From: Monosporascus cannonballus
Taxonomy: Eukaryota > Ascomycota > Sordariomycetes > Xylariales
Assembly (NCBI GenBank): GCA_004154925.1
Contig: QJNS01000068.1
Coordinates: forward strand, 1 to 64,000
Direction: 5' to 3'
Length of the DNA stretch: 64,000 bases
Part shown: one piece after another, positions 37,501 to 49,343 of the stretch
How the letters are laid out: each line of letters starts with the position of its first letter
Numbering within the stretch: position 1 is the stretch's first letter
Notes under the pieces: generated by a model
Told to the model about the DNA's origin: nothing
The model's input: only the letters and a program-made list of their open reading frames with translations
The model's database searches: none
Made by a program: the position numbers and the translations under genes

Positions 37501-40500
37501 GACGAACGCCCTATAACCGGGATCCCAGTCTGGTCACGGATGGAGATCATTGTATGAGGACACGCATTACGCCCTGTTCACATAAGCATTGGAAGAGCTT
37601 GTATGTCGAGAATGCTCATTGGCTCTTTCGCCAGCAATCTCTATTCAAGGTTCCGCTTTCTAGGGATTTTCCCTTCAGTTTAAAAGGTATGTTATGGCGG
37701 CATACCATTCCCCTCGGTGTCTCAGGTCACCAAGTCATTCCGCTCTCTTTGAATATAGATTGTCTTTCGGGAAAGTCTAACAAGTTCTTGAAGGCATTCC
37801 TTGTTTGTTCCTCACTTGCAAGCAACCTGACATTCTCCGGATCCTCTATCAAGGGTCGAAAGTGAGCACGCTCTAGCTGCCAATTCCAGGGCTATGCTCT
37901 ACACACTTTGCACCGGTTCACTATGCGATCACATCAGGAGAAGTCCTATCTCATCTCCGTGGCCATTCTTGGCGTCAATCGGCCCTGGGATTAGTTATGC
38001 GATGAAGAAGTGGGATCATATCGGAGGCTGAATTCCTGCCTGCGGGCGAGGAAGGTCTCATGTGCAAAGCCAATATTACGGTGGACTGCCACTAGGGCGC
38101 CAACCCGTGCTCCGCCTAAGTTAGGTCGCCATTCATACCACCGCCGACTGATTGGAAGGACCGCCCCCGCCGCTCTTGGTTGGGACTGTCGGTCATTTTG
38201 AAAGGAGCACTGATACCTTCACGACACTGCCAACTGGTTTGGAAGGACCGCGATTGCCATTCAGGAACACAATCGAGATGCTATCGATTCCTCAACAATA
38301 TTGGTTTCTCACCTGAGACGTTACACATTGCGCCCTGCTGCAGATATAGGAATTGCTCAACGCGAACTACATCCATCTGCGTGTGCCTCGAACGCTGAAA
38401 CTCACACGTTTTACATACACTTACTTACTGGTTTGACACTGCTTACACAATGTATGACATAGGTTTTCGAGCTTGAAGTTATCATCTTTACGTTGTATCA
38501 CGACTGCACGTTTCGGTTCTCATCTCGCTTGATCAAGCACCCTCAAGACCTTCGGCAGGCGAAACGGAAAAGTTTAGACGGGGCCGACATTTGCGTTCCA
38601 AGCTATATTCATCCAAAAAGTCTCGGACGTTGGCGTTTGCTCCTCAAATCTCGTTTATTGAGTCTGGATACTGGCGCTTGGTGCACCAACGTCCAAGTGA
38701 GTTTTCATTCTTCGTCTCATTCTGCCTTGTGCCCTTCTGCATCTTATTCGCGTTTACTCTCTCCCACCTTTCCCTTTCTGTGGTCAAGCATGGGTTTTGA
38801 GTTTACGTCTTTTTTATGCCTGTCGGCCTCTTTATGGAGAACTCTTAATTGTCCACCTCAGTCCAAGCGGGCAATGCTACATCTGCTTCTCTTGGGACTC
38901 CGTGTTGCACTTTGCACCCAAGCTGGCTCCCCTATTGGGACGCACAAAGCTTGCGATAGGGGTCAAGACCAAGTTTATTGCTACAATTGCCCAGTCGGTA
39001 TGGGCAAATTAGGGTCGCTCTTCTGTGTCGTCTGGAGCGAAACCCCCTGTGTCCGTTTGCTTGTCATTATCAGACAATGTTCTTAATGAGATTGTCTTTG
39101 AATGGTTAGGATAGGATGTGTGGTCTTTGGCAGGACTCTGCTATCGCCTCCCACCTTCACTCTGCCCGTTGTCGGTACTCATGATGAACTGGTCCCAGAT
39201 CATACAAATGCACAACGTCACGGAATCGTTCCCCAGCCCCTACGGCAGAGATGACTGTCGGTGCATCACACCACGGTCAAACTATTGATATATCTGAACT
39301 CCCCAAACTGAATACCAGAGGAGCCCCTATCGCCTTGCCAGAGACCTTAACAATACGAGCATGGTGTAGTTCACCTATGGCAAAATCAGCGGTAGAACTG
39401 GCGTTCATCTTCTGCATAACTGGCTGTGCTCTCTTGCTCCCGGTGGTACCGTGTCGTTTGTGTGCCTGTCTTTCAAGCTATTTTTATCTGTGTCAATGGC
39501 CAGCTTATTTGATCCGTAAGGCGAAGTTACTGACTAGTGGTTACATCTAGTACCCTGATAAGTTACTATTGTTGTCCTCAAAAGTCTCATCTTAAGCCGA
39601 AGTCGGTCCATTTGGTAGATATCATCGCCGCTCAGACCTCATATTTCCGGTATGTTACTGTTTTTCTGTTCTCGAGCCTCATTTCTGAGATACGCTGGGT
39701 CCCAATCATCCTGGTCTACACATCTGTCTCTGCCCATTCGAAGTATCACCAGTGTGGTACACTTTCCGCGCGTAGCCACCATCTTAGAGCAAGGCTCACG
39801 GTCTGTGCTCCTCGTCGAAATATGGCTGGCTCCTTCACTTTTAGGGTTTCGTGTACCCTACCTTCCCACAGACATTTTGATCGTCTCCGAGCGCCTGAAA
39901 TTAGTCAGTCACGGAGTCATCACCATTCCCTGCCTCCCTTTCTTCCGTCACCTACTTTTCAGCCTCGGGTCAGCCTCAGCTCTCCTCCCCCGACCTTTAT
40001 TTCTCCGGTTTTAGGCCAACTTACTTTACCCTTCAAGTCCTCACTCTCCTCGTCTGCTCAGCTGCTTCTGCATACTTTCTTCCATATAGAAGCCCTAGAT
40101 ACTTGTCTCCTCAGAATCCTTCAGCAGTCCACCGGCCCTTTCGGAGTCTGTTTCCTCCTCGTAACTGCTTTGCGCTGATCAAACCCCAGATATTCTTGGC
40201 CTTCTAAGGTCGTTAGGTCCTTGTATTCCTCGAGGCAATCAAGTATGTCAATTTTTATATTTATCCATTGTTGTGCTCCCTTTCGTCGTCCTGGATTCTC
40301 CCAACAATGCCTAGCGCCCTATTTCCTTTGCTGCTGTTTGCTTTCTCCTAAACCCATATTTTCCAGACTTTTTTTTTCACCCTAAGATCATCTTGCATCA
40401 ACCTCTATCCCACCCATCCACTCTTTTTCCTGCATCCTGACAACCCTCGATGGTCTGCTGTGCACCTTCAAACTGTACTCTTCTCTTCTTTTCCTTCTCA

Positions 40501-41735
40501 ACCATTCGTTTTTCTCCGATTCTGATCTCTATTTGAGCAGGCAAGTCCAGAGATCAACGTCCAACCTTTACCATCAAAGCTTGGTGAGTCTATCTATTAT
40601 ACTACCATTGCCTTTTCCATCCAACTCTGTCACCTCTGCACGGACCATCTGCATATTGCTTTTCAAGTGGTTTCAGAGTTATTCCACAACACGGACCACC
40701 TCTACCTTACCTTGATAGCAATAAGCACGTTTCACTCTCACACATACCGTTGCATCTGCAGTTGACTCCTCCCCTTACCCTATATTCACAAGCTGCATAC
40801 AGTATTCGAGATTCTTTGCCGAGTCGTCAATGCTATGTTTGCGCTTTCCCCAAGTTGCATCCGCTCTTCTAGTCTACTCAACTAATTGTCGACGACCCCT
40901 TTTCACCTTCCCAAAATTGCATCCGCTCTTCTAGTCTATTCAACTAGTTATCGACGACCTTCACCTTCCTCGAGTTGCGTGCAATTCTGTGCACTGGTAA
41001 CTCATGCCGCGATACTTTCAAACTATAAGCTCGTTAACTTCATCCTTTCTTCACTGACCTTCATACTTCTATCTCCACCAACCCACCTCCAACTTTTGTC
41101 TTCTTTCAAGCGCTGAGGTTCTTTTCTTCGCAACATCTCATTAATCTGTCACAGAGATTGGACTCCACACCGCATTCCATCTATTTCAGAGTACATCCAA
41201 GCTTGTAAGTTCTCCCATCCTATACCATTCCCTCTCTACCCATCAACCTTCTACTCGAAGACCGCGTGTGAGTTACACGATCTATCCCTCTGGGGATCTG
41301 GCACCTGAGCCTCAAGTTTTTGGGCCCCAGTCCACCTATTAATCCCCAAATGGAGTGACCCAATTCAGTTTATTGTCATTGCGGCCTTTCCCTTCCTCCA
41401 CCTCGATTGCCCTTGCCATATCCCCGTCCTTACAACTTGTCAGCCATCCTCCATGGACTGATTGATGCATACTATCACCCTTGTATCCCATCTGCCCTAC
41501 CCAACTGGCTCCGCTTTTCGTATGTCCTCGAATCTTTTGGGAGTGGCATCGGCTTCGTCTCAGCAGCAGTTTAAGCCCTAAGTATTTCCTCAATAGACTT
41601 ATCTAAGCATATATTGAGCGGCCCCTCTATGACATGCTACGATTCTTCAATAACCTCTCACCTATTCGCTCGTTTTCCTTTCCTCGACATTACAGGCCCA
41701 ACGAGTAACGGTCATTAACAGTTCTATAGGTCAAC
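31555..41735. other. 10-kb gene-poor region
   Basis: No gene I can support on either strand; open frames are under about 215 codons, domain-free and often begin at non-ATG codons. From about 35.6 kb and especially 38.7-41.7 kb the plus strand is rich in T and C, as in long fungal promoters and 5' leaders, so part may be the leader (possibly spliced) of the RNA-binding protein gene at 41736. It also contains a 62-bp-period direct repeat at 40853-40980. Confidence 0.5.
40853..40980 (+). repeat. Two-copy direct repeat, ~62-bp period
   Basis: The block starting TTGCATCCGCTCTTCTAGTC at 40855 recurs at 40917 with a few substitutions and ends each time in TCGACGACC plus a CACCTTCC segment. A partial third start (GAGTTGCGTGC) follows at 40972. 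It lies about 0.8 kb upstream of the RNA-binding protein ATG. Confidence 0.85.
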
Positions 41736-43367
41736 ATGGATTCCTTCAACTCTTACCCGGGCAAGTCTGCATCGAACGGCTCGGGCTCGCAAGGGGATGC
41801 AGGATCACAGGGAGCCGGTGTTCCTGGAGTTCCTCCGTCCGGACTCCCCATCGCCCCTCCCAATGCTCAAGGTGGTGGTGACGTGGCTCCTGGCTATTCG
41901 GCTGCCGATTCGGCCCGCCAGACCCTTTGGTATATAATTCATTCGTTACTTAACTGTTAATAGCCCCCATAGCCGTCTTGGTACTAACTGATTATAGGAT
42001 GGGTGAGCTTGCTGGATGGATGGACGAGGGTTTCATTCGTTCCGTCTTTCAATCGGCTATGAATGAGAATGTCAATGTCAAGATCATTAGAGACCGACAC
42101 TCTGGGTATGGATTCCAGCGTTTGATTTATCCGTTGTGTTTCCCTTAACCCCCCGCACTTGACTTTTTCTCAGTTCCACAGAACCCCGTCTCCACCTCTT
42201 GATTTTAGACCCTTTACGCTTTGGTTTTACGTTGCATCGTCGATCGGGTTACTCATACCATCGCAGAAACGCCGGCTACTGCTTTGTTGAGTTCACCACT
42301 CCGGAGGCTGCTCAGAAGGCGCTCCAGCTTAATGGGACGCCGGTCCCTAACTCTGACCGGGTCTTCCGCCTAAACTGGGCGTCTGGTGGCGGCCTTGTTG
42401 ATCGCCGAGACGACCGCAGCCCCGAGTACTCGATCTTCGTCGGCGACCTCGGTCATGAAGTTAATGAATTCGTCCTGGTCGCCCTATTTCAGGCCCGGTT
42501 TGCATCCTGCAAGAGTGCTAAGATCATGACTGATCAGCAAACCGGACAGTCGCGCGGTTATGGTTTCGTGCGCTTCTCCGATGAGCAAGACCAGCAGCGA
42601 GCACTCGTCGAAATGCAAGGTGTATATTGCGGCAACCGCCCCATGAGAGTGTCGCCTGCGACGCCCAAGAACCGGTAAGTCACTTCTCTCTCATCCTGGA
42701 TGAGCTCTCATAGAACTAATGTTGTGGTTAGCGGTCATCAAGGTGGCCAGTTCCACCAGTTCGGCGGCCACCAGATGCCACAGCCTCCCCCGATCCACGG
42801 CGGGGTCTCGCAACCGTGGATGCAGCAGCAGCCTGGCTACGGCTATCCGCAGAATCAAGGTGCCACACCGTTCAACCCCCTAGCAATGAACCAGTTCACC
42901 GACCCGAACAACACAACTGTGTTCGTCGGCGGCCTTTCCGGCTATGTGACGGAGGACGAGCTTCGCTCGTTCTTCCAGGGCTTCGGCGAGATTACTTATG
43001 TCAAGATCCCTCCCGGCAAGGGTTGTGGTTTCGTCCAATTCGTCCACCGTCATGCGGCCGAAATGGCCATTAATCAAATGCAGGGATATCCGATTGGTAA
43101 TTCGCGTGTTCGTCTATCCTGGGGTCGATCCCAGAACAACTCTGGCGTAGGTACTCCCTATCGCCCTGCTCCGCCGCCTCCCCATTACTTCCCTCCTGGA
43201 CCTCCCGGACCTCCCGGTCCTGGTCCTGGTCCCTTTGGTGGTCCTGGTTTCGGCGGCAGCGCTCATCAGGGTCCTCCCGGCGGTTTAGGTCCTCAGGTGT
43301 GTGCACCTCGATTGAATTTTTTTTCATTTCATCACCGTCGTTGAATGTTGCTAATTATTCAAAGTAA
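41736..43367 (+). CDS. Three-RRM RNA-binding protein, Csx1/Nam8/Ngr1 type
   Basis: Five coding exons, join(41736..41929, 41998..42105, 42267..42674, 42732..43296, 43365..43367), 425 residues. RRM1 (about 63-138) has RNP2 LWMGEL and RNP1 NAGYCFVEF; RRM2 (about 154-233) has SIFVGDL and SRGYGFVRF; RRM3 (about 298-370) has TVFVGGL and GKGCGFVQF. A Gly/Ser-rich N-terminus, a Gln/Pro/Gly linker and a Pro/Gly-rich C-terminus complete the layout of the Csx1/Nam8/TIA-1-like group. These bind U-rich RNA in mRNA stability (Csx1) or splicing (Nam8). Donors and branch points are good (GTACTAACTG in intron 1). The last exon is proposed to be only the stop codon: donor after GGLGPQ, CTAAT branch point, AAAG acceptor, then TAA. 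Reading on without splicing adds about 15 residues (VCAPRLNFF...) instead. Confidence 0.9.
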
Positions 43368-44691
43368 ATCATCATTGCAACGACTTAGCATTCCGGCGTC
43401 CCGCGTTTCTGGCGTTTCGGCACGCTGATTTGATCTCCTGCATCAACATCTTTGGTTCTGCTTCGTCTTCCTGTTCACCTTGCACCACGGCCGCTCGGTG
43501 ATTTCGCAATTGATTGATCCACATTGGGTTTTCAAGTTTACTTTCCCCCGGCGTTGCATCGTTTGCACGGTCGGCGCTCTCGCGGGATACCTGTACGATT
43601 GCGCTACGATTTTCGAGAAACGATTTCCTATAATTTCTACTCTCGCTGACCCCGAAACGACTGGCACCCGACATCTTCTTTCTGACACTTTGTGCGGCAT
43701 GTAGTCCTCGAATGTCTAGGAGGCTCGATATTGGCGATGGTTGCTTTCTTACATGCAATTCGTTTCTAGTCGGTGCTTTTTGACACTCGGGTCTACGCTG
43801 CACACGATCGTCCCATTTTCGCCTTGGCATAGATGTGCCTTTGCGCTCGATGATGGCGATACCCTGCTTTCGCCTGCATTCACGCATTGTTGGGAGGACT
43901 CCTGCAGCCAGCTACGGTAGTGATGACGGTGGAATAGAATGGGATTCTTCTGCGAGGTTTCGTTTCACCTTGGTGGCTACGTCTGCATGGTTTCGTTTCG
44001 CCTTGGCGCTCGGCATGCCTAACAACCCGTTATGACTGCCGCCGGTCGTTTCTTTCTAGTCGATACTTTTCAATTGCGTTTGTTTCTCCATGTCCGCTTG
44101 CCTTGTGACTGTACTTGTTGGTTTGTTTAGTCGATGTCAACCCCCCTGTCATGCGTGTCTTTATCTGTCTGCGGAGTCCTTCCCACCGAAGCTAGAATCT
44201 TGTTCATGTGTTGACAAATCATGCCATCATACGAGTAACGATGTAGAACGACATACTTGATATCTCCCGGATGGGGGTCGAAGTTGGCGTCCTGTTACCG
44301 AAGTAACATCGGGTGCTCGCTATCTTAAGAGGTTAATATTGGTAATATAGCAATCAGCAGTTTCACACAAATGTCCAACCTCGGCCAGTTTCGTTCCCTA
44401 GCCCAATGCTATTAAACTACCACAGTGTTCCGATCTTCCCGCTTCTCCCAGTAAGGGGTTGGCCCCGGAGCTCACATAAACAGCAGAGACTTGCCAACCT
44501 TTTCCCCAGGTAAAAAGTCCATATGCAACCCTCGTGCATATTTCATCAGCGCCTAAATTTCAATACCCAAGTGTGCTCAGCATCAGTACCGTTCCCTTCC
44601 AACTCATGGAGCGGTCGGCAAACATCCCATTCAGCATCATATATCGCATTTCTCTACGGCTACTACACTCGTCAACAGCGTAGGGATCCCG
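43368..44691. other. 3' flank of RNA-binding gene, convergent region
   Basis: Holds the 3' region of the RNA-binding protein gene, with many GTTTCGTTTCGCCTT-like segments, and the 3' flank of the cytochrome b561-like gene. No gene seen. Confidence 0.55.
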
Positions 44692-46055
44692 TCAGGCCAG
44701 TCTGTCCACTTGCTTCTCCTGCCCCATCGGCAAGCGCATTGTACTGCTGCCCGTCGGCGTGTTGTTTAGTCCTGGGCCACCGTATACCGCCAAATCTGAA
44801 CCCGCCGGCCGGGGTGTGTACGGCGGAGTGGGCGTGTCTGGGCGACTCCATGGTTCCCCGGCAGCAGCCCCCACGCCACTATTACCACTACTGCTGGTAA
44901 CCGCCGTTATTGTTCCCGTCGTTGCCGTCGTTGTTTCCCTGCCACCGCCTCGCCCTGGGCCCCCGCCCGCGCCTTCCGCCTTCTCCTCCCCGTCCTCCCC
45001 TTCCGCTCTTCGTCCCCATCGCCATCGAAGCTCGCCGTAAGCGGCGGCCAGGACCCACAGGAACCACACGATGGCGGCCACAACCGAGTACGCCGCGATG
45101 GGGCCCGGTGACGCGCGCGCCAGCCCGAGCCCCAGCCCACCGTTGACAATCCCTAGCGTCACCATCGCACGCCCATTCCACAGGTGCAGATGCGACCAGG
45201 CGGTCCGCCGCCCCAGGCGCTTGAACTTCGCGTGGTGCACGAGCCCGAGGATTGGCTGGAAGAAGAGCAGGGAGAGGATCACGATGCCGACGATGGGGTG
45301 TACGTTTACTGCGGAGGTCTCGAGCTGGTTGGGGCAGGTGCCGCCGGTTAGTTCTCATTATTACTCATGTTTGACAGTTTGCTGAGAACGAGGGTATAAC
45401 TGCAGTATATAGAACGGGGCAAGGATACGAAGACTTCTTCCAAACCAAGAGGGAAACACTTACGAGGCTAGCCCCGTTGGGCGGGATCTGGATCATGTTC
45501 ACTAGATACAAACCCAGAACGGCTGCACCGATGAACACAATGTACGCCACGGTTTGGGTGATGGCGTGGACGATCCAGGCGAAGCGCCCCGGGATCACCC
45601 GCACGAATATTGAGCCCAGCGGAAATAAACCCACGAATACTATGGCAGCGAGGATCCCGTGGATCTGCCTGTAATGTATGGCATCGTCGCCTGGGAAACC
45701 AGGCCGGCCACCCTGAAAGCCATTCCCATTCCCGTTTCCGGCCCAGTATCCAAATCCGTCGTCGGTGTCGTCACTGCTCCCAACGCTACTATCAACGCCG
45801 CCGAAAGGTAGTGACCCGTCGTTTTTGGCCCAAGGTCTGCCGCCAATGTCGCCGTCGTGGTCGTACTGGCTTCCGTAGGGACTCCAGGCGTGGACGCTTG
45901 CTGCTGCCGCCAGTTAGTATGTCCACATCGCGATCTGGTGTAATCCCTCATCCGCTCTCTGCCAGCTCGCCCCTTAGTATCGATGTTAGTCAAGTATTTC
46001 TGTACTCACCGAAAGCAAGATAGCCGGGAAGAAACGCCACCGGATAACGCATCAT
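44692..46055 (-). CDS. Secreted/membrane cytochrome b561-like protein without a DOMON domain
   Basis: Three exons, join(44692..45324, 45464..45903, 46010..46055) on the minus strand, 372 residues. Exon 1 plus the start of exon 2 gives a signal peptide (MMRYPVAFLPGYLAF, likely cut after SVHA). A polar Gly/Asp/Ser-rich luminal stretch follows (to about 90), then a b561 core of four to five helices. Candidate haem-ligand histidines are H97 (RQIHGILAA), H128 (IVHAITQ), H171 (NVHPIVG) and H207/H209 (SHLHLWNG). The C-terminal 110 residues are low-complexity (Arg/Gly/Glu, then Thr runs and Pro) and probably cytoplasmic. Many fungal relatives carry an N-terminal DOMON (cellobiose-dehydrogenase-type) haem domain; none is seen here. 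Likely a transmembrane electron carrier; donor and acceptor unknown. Branch points CTAAC occur in both introns. Confidence 0.85.
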
Positions 46056-46649
46056 TTCGCTCAACACTACCCTTTGGAAATTTCACCAGCCCAGGTAAAC
46101 CCGTAGTTGACATTATCTGAATGCTTTCTATATACAACAAGGTCATATCTAATAACAGAAACCAGTGCAAGGTTGCTCAGCCTCGGAGCTCTGTTGGGGA
46201 TGTGCGGGTACTACGGTGCTCGGTCGCACCAGTGCGACAGCCATGGCCTTTCGGGACCGAGGGGAGATATATGCATAGAAAACCCTGTGTGGCTTGGGCG
46301 CAGCACATGTTTTTACCAATAAACTCTCGCAATGTCGACACGACAGAGAGATCGTCTGGTCAGTAACACCTGCCACACGGCGCAGCTAGGACCCTTCGAA
46401 CCTAGATCTTGCCTTAAGCTGCTTCCCTGTTTCGCCTGCGAGTGAGATTTATTTGTCGGTGAGGAGATCGCGAAACTTATTCCGTCTTCATAAATGGCAA
46501 CAGCGCGATGGTTTATCTTTCGAATTCTTGGACAATAACCTATATACGCTGACCGGTCATCTATAGGCTGCCTTCTACCTTTTCTACGCCGTTGAACCCA
46601 AAAACACCGTCTATACTTGACCCGGCATCTCTTCATATAGTGCCTGCGC
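46056..46649. other. Intergenic
   Basis: 5' flank of the b561-like gene and 3' flank of the prenyltransferase. No gene seen; a GGTTCGAAGGG motif near 46395 is not part of a foldable tRNA. Confidence 0.55.
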
Positions 46650-47942
46650 CTACCAGTGTCGCATCTTCGTGTACGCCACGGCCGCCAAACCACATAACGG
46701 CGCCGCGATCATCAACAAGGAACTAAGAGTAGACATAGTCTCAAACATGCCGCTTTCCCTTCTTTGTGGCTTTGTTGATGCCACATTTGATTCCTCATTC
46801 CACAACTCGCCGTCTCGTTCCCTTACGGGCAGGGCGTTGTACATCTCGGAGGAAATGTAGAACGTGAACACCTCGCCCCTCAACTTCGTAGTTTTGAACG
46901 CGACCCAGCTATGCAAGCCCCTTCCAGCCTCCAGGGGCCGCTTCTTCAGGACATCTATCGCCCGCTGGTATGTCCTTAGGATGTCTCCGTTACCGATCTG
47001 CGTGAGGTGCCTCTCGATTCGCCGTCTTACTTCCTGGTTATGGGGGGGTGTATTCGGAAATGGGAAAGTATATCGTGCCCTCGGGGGTCTTCAGACGGCC
47101 ATCTTCTCCCATCTTGAAAGCTATGCACGTTCCGGCCGGCTTGCCGCGGTATGGGCCAGGCGAGCCACCGCTCATGGTCACAAGAAAGCGCCCCACCTCC
47201 TTGGGGTTGATCTGGGGGCAGATGACGGCCAGCTTAGCGGCTATATCCGCTGCCATGCCGTTGGGGTGCTCGAAGTAGACCTTGACGCGCGAGTCGGGTC
47301 CCGGGTTCAGGTCGAGTGCGAATAAGAACGGGATATCGGCGCGCTCCATAGTCTGTGTGATCACCTCGTAGGCCTCCTCCATGCCGAGTCTAATCAAAGT
47401 CGCGCGCACGAAGTTCCATGCGTTTTCGGTCCCTCTAGTACGGGTATCCAAGTATATTTTCCACTCCGGAGCGGACGCATTCCTTGACGCAACTTGGCTG
47501 AAAAACGCCGCAAACTTCCCCGTGCCTCGCCATCAGTAGGCAAGAAGATATCCTGGATCGCCTTGACCCGATCCAAGGAGACGGTGTCTTGGTACTGCTG
47601 GTCTAGGACGCCAACGAATTCGAGCGCTCTCGCTTGGAACGCTTCCAGAGTGGCCTCGTCAGCCTGGGGCTCGACTAGGTATCGAAGTTGGGCGGCGCCA
47701 GTTCTATAGTCGATGGCAACGGAGTACTCGACAGGCGAGTGGTCCTCACTGCAGAAGGAACGCCAGTCTGGAACTTGATCCGGGATTACCTTGTCTCCCC
47801 ACCCTTGCATGGCATGCTTGATGCCATCGGCAAGTAGTCTTTCCGCACATGGTTCCAACTCAACAGTGCGGCTGAGATCGGTCAGTTGGCGGGTCGCCTC
47901 GCTAAGGTAAGTAGGCCTTCCTCTCTGCTGTGGCGAAATCAT
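46650..47942 (-). pseudogene. DMATS-type aromatic prenyltransferase, frame-disrupted
   Basis: Family enzymes transfer a prenyl group to indoles or other aromatics using the ABBA barrel. From the ATG at 47942 (MISPQQRGRP) the frame runs through DHSPVEYSVAIDYRTGA and VSLDRVKAIQDIFLP. It breaks at 47518-47530 (GGGG run; one base missing), continues KFAAFFSQVAS, EWKIYLDTRTRG, PFLFALDLN, RVKVYFEHPNG and GRFLVTMSGG. It breaks again in the C7 run at 47042-47048 (one base too many), then ends NQEVRRRIERHL, HSWVAFK, FTFYISSEMYN. The short N-terminus resembles bacterial-type DMATS rather than the longer fungal FgaPT2 class. Unusually, about 30 residues after the barrel there is a hydrophobic helix (STLSSLLMIAAPLCGLAAVAYT) and KMRHW, a possible tail anchor. 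Apart from two single-base shifts in runs no stop is seen, so assembly error is an alternative to true loss. Confidence 0.75.
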
Positions 47943-49343
47943 AGCGGCAACTGAAGAACGACCGCAGAAGATACAAGAGGTCTCCGACCAGAACTCACTA
48001 TTTGAGGTTCGAGTGCGGCCCACGTCTAAGTAACTATTTAGGAAGGTCCCACGAGAGCTTCCCAGATATCTTCAAACCTACATGCTTGCTGACGCACAAG
48101 ATCGCCAAGTCCACGCCAGCTATGCGAATGGACCCTCGAAGGAAGGCAGACGGCTTCGCCACCTCCCAGAGCGCTGAGGCTTCGTGAAGCCACCTCATCG
48201 CTCAGCATATGCGAAACGGTGTGGCTGTCTGCCTTCTTCTCCGTCTGTGCCCCTGGATAAGGCTCCGCAAGCGGTTTTGTGTCTATCCCGCTCTTTGTTG
48301 TCGAAGGCGACGACTCTGAGAAGAGCCATTTCCCGCTGCGTTTAAAGCAGAAGAGCGGACTATGTAACGGTTTAATACCAAAATTTGCATATCTTCTGCC
48401 TATTTCTGCAAAGTTCTACAAGGAAGCAAATAACGGAGGCACTATATCAACGGCTTTCCTCGGCCAGGACTCGGAGGCGCGCAAGGTCCTTCCACTTTTA
48501 CACGATAAATGACCACGTGGATGGTCCGGTTCTTGGCGCTCTCTGACCCTTAGGCCTGTCCGATGGACTCACATCCGTTCCGCAATTGGTCACTTCAACC
48601 GCAAACCGGGTGATGGATGGGAGCGAACTACGAAGTGGGAATCGACCAAATCCTTCAAGTTAAACGCAGCCTGGGGGAGGCAACTAACAGGGGTTGTTGC
48701 TTTAAGGGAAGCATGGGTCCACACCTTGGTGTCTTGTTGCTCGTAAGCTGACCTGGGCTGGAGTTCTCGGACCCTGGTTCCGGATGCGTATGATGGTGAC
48801 GGCTGGTCCCCACAAAACCGGACGGACCCCGGCCTGAAGAAAAATATCTTGCCATGAGCTCCGCTTATCCCCGGAAGAACAACAGAACAGCGTGCTTACG
48901 GTGTCTGACGCGAGGACTAATGGCAGCCTGCAGCTTCAGTTTACGTAGATTATCTCTGACTAGCCGTTCGAGGTAGGAGGTTTTGGATTATCTCAAAGCT
49001 TCACCCGTGATAAGGCATGCGGTTACATGACCCCTTTCGTGGTCCACTTTAAGAGCCGGAAGTCCGGGCCAGTGATATAGCGAACGAGAGAGTACAGTTA
49101 AAGCAAATATGCACATGCGGAAAGAGGGATCTGATATCCCAAATTTTCTGGAATGTTCTAGATTGGTTCATTTTTATGAAGAAGACAGCGCTGCTGAAAG
49201 CAGCTGACGATGCAGTACAGCCCTGTGTCGATTCCACATACAGAACTCGGAAGTCTAATTAAGGTGTGCAATGGTACATGCATTGGTCATGCTGAACAGG
49301 CCCTCTTCTCACTCTTCTCAGGCCCACAAGCACCCGCCTCCCC
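47943..49343. other. Intergenic
   Basis: About 1.4 kb upstream of the prenyltransferase and downstream of the next minus-strand gene. No supportable gene. Confidence 0.55.

Noticed and set aside
38493..40178. Two open frames of about 200 codons on the plus strand
   Set aside because: Ser/Pro/Leu-rich translations expected from T/C-rich noncoding DNA; no domain or conserved splice pattern.
46385..46410. GGTTCGAAGGG B-box-like motif on the minus strand
   Set aside because: No A-box at the right spacing and no cloverleaf.
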